In this document: positions 2,448 to 5,218 of the stretch, piece after piece
Numbering within the stretch: position 1 is the first letter of the stretch
Layout: every line of letters begins with the position of its first letter
Source: an uncultured Eggerthellaceae bacterium
GTDB taxonomy: Bacteria; Actinomycetota; Coriobacteriia; Coriobacteriales; Eggerthellaceae
Assembly: GCA_934648845.1 (NCBI GenBank)
Contig: CAKUFS010000056.1
Coordinates: forward strand, 1 to 5,218
Length of the DNA: 5,218 bases
Reading direction: 5' to 3'
Translations under genes and position numbers: made by a program
Notes under the pieces: generated by a model
Told to the model about the DNA's origin: nothing
Database searches by the model: none
Seen by the model: the letters and a program-made list of their open reading frames with translations, nothing else

Positions 2448-5218
2448 TTGGCCGAATCATTCAAGCGGGAACTTTCTGTTGCAGGGCAGCGCTATGCGTT
2501 CTACCCGGTAGACGCTATTCAGGGCACCGAGCGTTTGCCGTTGTCGCTGAAGATTCTTGTTGAAAACGTTTTGCGCAACGTGCAAGACGAAGAGCAGGCC
2601 GCGCGCCTTGCCCAGCGCATTGTTCAGGCTGGTCTGGCGGGTTGCACGGGCGAAGAAGTTGAGTTCATGCCTGCGCGCGTGCTATTCCAGGACTTTACCG
2701 GTGTACCCGTGTTCGTTGACTTTGCCACAATGCGTGAGGCGTGCGCTCGACTGGGCGGCGATCCGAGCCGCATTAATCCGCAGATTCCCTGCGATCTTGT
2801 TATCGACCATTCTATTATTGCCGATTCGTTTGGCTGCCCTACGAGCCAAAGCGAAAACGAAGCAATCGAGCAGCAGCGCAACGGCGAGCGCTACACGTTC
2901 TTGAAGTGGGCGCAAAAATCGTTCCGCAACGTGCGCATTGTGCCGCCGGGAGTAGGCATTTGCCATCAGTTGAACATCGAGAACTTCGCGCAAGTCGCCA
3001 TGACCGATGCGTGGAAGCGTCGTGCGGATGGCGAAACGTGCGCAGCGGCAGATAAAGCCGCAGATGGAGCCGTGGTCGAGGTCGTAGCCGAAGCCGCCGG
3101 CGCAGCAAGCGCAGCAAGCGGACCGCTTTCCGTGTACTTCGATACGTTGGTGGGCACCGATAGCCACACGCCTACTGCAAACGGCATTGGCGTTTTGGGT
3201 TGGGGCGTGGGCGGTATTGAGGCCGAGGCTGCAGCCCTGGGGCAGCCTATCACCACGCTTGTGCCGCGTGTTGTGGGCGTAAAGCTTGTGGGGCGTCTGT
3301 CCGCAGGTGTGTCTGGCATGGACGTAGCATTGAAGTTTGCGCAGGTCCTGCGCGCAGAAAACGTTGTCGGATGCTTCGTTGAGTGCTTCGGCGAAGGTGT
3401 TGCAAGTTTGAGTGCCACGCAGCGCGCGTGCATTTCCAATATGACGCCCGAGTATGGTTCAACGTGCACGCTTTTTCCCGTTGACGAACAGACGCTTGAA
3501 TACCTGCGTATGACGGGGCGCAGCGTTGAGCAGATTCGCTTGGTGGAAGCATACGCGAAACGCCAGGGTACGTGGGCGGAAGCCGCCGACGCGAGCGACA
3601 CGGGCGATGCGAATCGTGTGTATGCGCAGGTTATTGAAATCGACTTGTCTGCTATTGAGCCTTGTTTGGCGGGACCGTCGCGCCCGCATGATCGCATTTT
3701 GCTGTCCGACATGAAGGAGCGCTTCCGTGCGGTATGCCAGGAACGTAAGCTTGACCTGGACAAATACGTTGACGTTGATGTAATGGGAACGAAGCATCAC
3801 TTGACGCATGGTGCGTTGGCTATTGCTGCGGTGACAAGCTGCACCACGGCGACCGATCCCGCCATGATGCTGGCAGCGGGCATGGTGGCACGCAATGCCG
3901 CCGCGAAGGGACTGTCGCCCAAACCGTGGGTAAAGACGATCCTTGCGCCGGGCAGCCATGCCACGCAGTTGCTGCTTGAGCGCGCAGGCTTGATGGATGG
4001 CTTGGCTCAGCTGGGATTTTACAACTGCGGCTTTGGTTGCATGAGCTGCATTGGCAACTCGGGTCCGGTGCTGCCGGGCGTTCACGACAAAGCAACCGAG
4101 ATTGAATTCGCCAGCATTTTGTCGGGTAACCGCAACTTTGAGGGCCGTATTTCTCCCGATGTTTCGCAGAACTACTTAACGGCGCCCGCGCTGGTAATTG
4201 CATACGCGCTGGCAGGCACCATGGATATCGATATGGCGCATGAGCCGCTGGGTAAGACCCCCGCAGGCGAAGACGTGTTCCTGAACGATATCCTGCCCGA
4301 TGCAGATGAGCTTGACATGCTGGTAAAGAAGCTGGTCACGGCTGATTTGTTCGCATCATGCAGCGAGAATCTGTATGAAGGCAGCGAAGCGTGGCGCAGC
4401 CTTTGCGTGGAGCCTTCGAGCCTGTTTGCTTGGGATGAAGCCTCGACGTACGTGCGCAAGGCGCCGTATTTCGACGAGATGGAACTTGAGCCAGGTACGC
4501 CGTGCCCCGTGCAGAACGCTTACGTGTTGGCGAAGCTCGGCGACTTCATTACCACCGACCACATTTCCCCCGCAGGCGCTATTGCGGCGGATTCGCCGGC
4601 TGCGCGCTACTTGCGCGAAAATGGCGTGCAGGATGCCGATTTCAACACGTACGGTTCGCGTCGTGGCAATCATGAAGTGCTCATGCGCGGTACGTTTGCC
4701 AATGTGAAGTTGCAAAACCAGCTGGTCAGCGGCAAGAAAGGCGGCTGGACGCACGATTGGGTCACAAACGATGTCACGAGCATTTTCGATGCATCGCGTG
4801 ATTACCTGGCGCAGGATTGCCCGAGCGTGGTGTTCGCTGGCCTGATGTATGGCAGCGGATCTTCGCGCGACTGGGCGGCAAAAGGCCCGCTGCTTTTAGG
4901 TGTGGGTGCCGTGGTTGCGAAGAGTTTCGAGCGCATTCATCGTTCGAACCTTATTGGCATGGGCATTGTGCCGCTGCAGTTCGAAGAGGGACAGGATTGC
5001 GCATCGCTGGGTCTGGATGGCTCCGAGCGCGTTAGCGTTGACCCGATTGACTTCTCGGATGGCTTGCCGCAACCCGCGCACGTGGGCGTTCGTGCTGTTC
5101 GCGCGAACGGGGAAGAAGTCCGTTTCACGGCGCTGGTGCGCGTGGACACCCCCATGGAAGGCGCGTACATGCGTCATGGCGGCATCTTGCAATACGTTAT
5201 CCGCGAGCTGCAAAAGTA
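2448..5218 (+). CDS. acnA: Aconitate hydratase, AcnA/IRP type (stop codon cut by window end)
   Basis: This cytosolic 4Fe-4S enzyme interconverts citrate and isocitrate via cis-aconitate. The window holds 923 codons plus TA. Domains 1-3 come first, with PARVLFQDFTGVP (around 75-87), VIDHS (118-122), TDSHT (237-241) and GVLGWGVGGIEAEAAALGQP just after it. Cluster ligands C465, C531 and C534 keep the 66/69 spacing of E. coli AcnA. Further hallmarks are SGNRNFEGR, then a linker, then the C-terminal swivel domain with TTDHISPAG, YGSRRGNHE and YGSGSSRDWAAKG (801-813, with catalytic-region S806 and R807). Two oddities stand out. The first cluster motif reads SCTTATDP instead of the usual SCTNTSNP. 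There is also an Ala-rich insertion of about 30 residues at 197-229, which accounts for the extra length over E. coli AcnA (about 891 aa). The C-terminus HGGILQYVIRELQK fits the normal family end, so TA probably begins a TAA or TAG stop. The TTG start has an excellent ribosome binding site. AcnA-type proteins can also bind mRNA when the cluster is lost; whether this one does is unknown. Upstream icd uses its product. Confidence 0.96.
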   Translation, partial: MAESFKRELSVAGQRYAFYPVDAIQGTERLPLSLKILVENVLRNVQDEEQAARLAQRIVQAGLAGCTGEEVEFMPARVLFQDFTGVPVFVDFATMREACARLGGDPSRINPQIPCDLVIDHSIIADSFGCPTSQSENEAIEQQRNGERYTFLKWAQKSFRNVRIVPPGVGICHQLNIENFAQVAMTDAWKRRADGETCAAADKAADGAVVEVVAEAAGAASAASGPLSVYFDTLVGTDSHTPTANGIGVLGWGVGGIEAEAAALGQPITTLVPRVVGVKLVGRLSAGVSGMDVALKFAQVLRAENVVGCFVECFGEGVASLSATQRACISNMTPEYGSTCTLFPVDEQTLEYLRMTGRSVEQIRLVEAYAKRQGTWAEAADASDTGDANRVYAQVIEIDLSAIEPCLAGPSRPHDRILLSDMKERFRAVCQERKLDLDKYVDVDVMGTKHHLTHGALAIAAVTSCTTATDPAMMLAAGMVARNAAAKGLSPKPWVKTILAPGSHATQLLLERAGLMDGLAQLGFYNCGFGCMSCIGNSGPVLPGVHDKATEIEFASILSGNRNFEGRISPDVSQNYLTAPALVIAYALAGTMDIDMAHEPLGKTPAGEDVFLNDILPDADELDMLVKKLVTADLFASCSENLYEGSEAWRSLCVEPSSLFAWDEASTYVRKAPYFDEMELEPGTPCPVQNAYVLAKLGDFITTDHISPAGAIAADSPAARYLRENGVQDADFNTYGSRRGNHEVLMRGTFANVKLQNQLVSGKKGGWTHDWVTNDVTSIFDASRDYLAQDCPSVVFAGLMYGSGSSRDWAAKGPLLLGVGAVVAKSFERIHRSNLIGMGIVPLQFEEGQDCASLGLDGSERVSVDPIDFSDGLPQPAHVGVRAVRANGEEVRFTALVRVDTPMEGAYMRHGGILQYVIRELQK
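3036..3134 (+). repeat. Repeat-built, Ala-rich insertion within acnA
   Basis: This segment codes residues 197-229, between the NIENF strand and YFDTLVGTDSHT, where E. coli AcnA has only about three residues. It contains a 12-bp tandem duplication (3048-3059 and 3060-3071, 10/12 identical, coding ADKA-ADGA) and an exact 9-bp tandem duplication (3102-3110 and 3111-3119, GCAGCAAGC, coding AAS-AAS). Both keep the reading frame, which points to growth by replication slippage. The peptide is Ala/Val/Glu-rich and could form a surface helix or a flexible loop. Confidence 0.75.

Noticed and set aside
2051..2464. 137-residue - strand frame over the icd-acnA gap
   Set aside because: Antisense to the icd 3' end and to the acnA ribosome site. 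The residues are low-complexity Ser/Arg/Pro/Ala with no supporting start signal.
2966..3763. 265-residue - strand frame inside acnA
   Set aside because: Lies wholly antisense to conserved aconitase sequence and is Ser/Ala/Thr/Pro-rich, a typical mirror frame.

Overview
The window looks like a stretch of chromosome from a moderately GC-rich Gram-positive bacterium. The 5S rRNA 3' end has the form seen in Actinomycetota, and my best guess is the class Coriobacteriia (Eggerthellaceae-like). That placement rests on overall sequence style and is tentative. No mobile element, tRNA or CRISPR array is visible, and every convincing gene lies on the + strand.

Layout: bases 1-59 are the 3' half of a 5S rRNA, the end of an rRNA operon whose upstream part lies outside the window. 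The operon closes with a very strong intrinsic terminator (111-145). An AT-rich, non-coding stretch of about 290 bp follows, holding a long inverted repeat and a perfect 14-bp palindrome. Next is a single-gene unit (482-1045) for a small four-repeat HEAT-like helical protein of unknown function, ending in its own terminator (1051-1079). An extended -10 promoter then leads into icd (1131-2219), an NAD-type isocitrate dehydrogenase. After a 228-bp gap comes acnA (2448-5218), an AcnA/IRP-type aconitase. Its last two bases in the window, TA, probably begin the stop codon.

Functionally, AcnA converts citrate to isocitrate and Icd oxidises isocitrate to 2-oxoglutarate, so the pair is the oxidative arm of the TCA cycle that supplies 2-oxoglutarate for glutamate synthesis. 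The dehydrogenase has the Asp-Ile pair expected for NAD use. The aconitase keeps all three 4Fe-4S cysteines but has a diverged cluster motif and a 30-residue Ala-rich insertion.

The most interesting part is the icd-acnA gap. It is almost filled by an unlisted 58-codon ORF (2235-2411) in the acnA frame, with eight cysteines including a Cys-Cys-Cys run. It is followed by a possible anti-Shine-Dalgarno pairing and two GC-n-CATG-n-GC dyads spaced 21 bp apart. Together these suggest, without proving, a cysteine-linked leader peptide or operator controlling the Fe-S enzyme aconitase.
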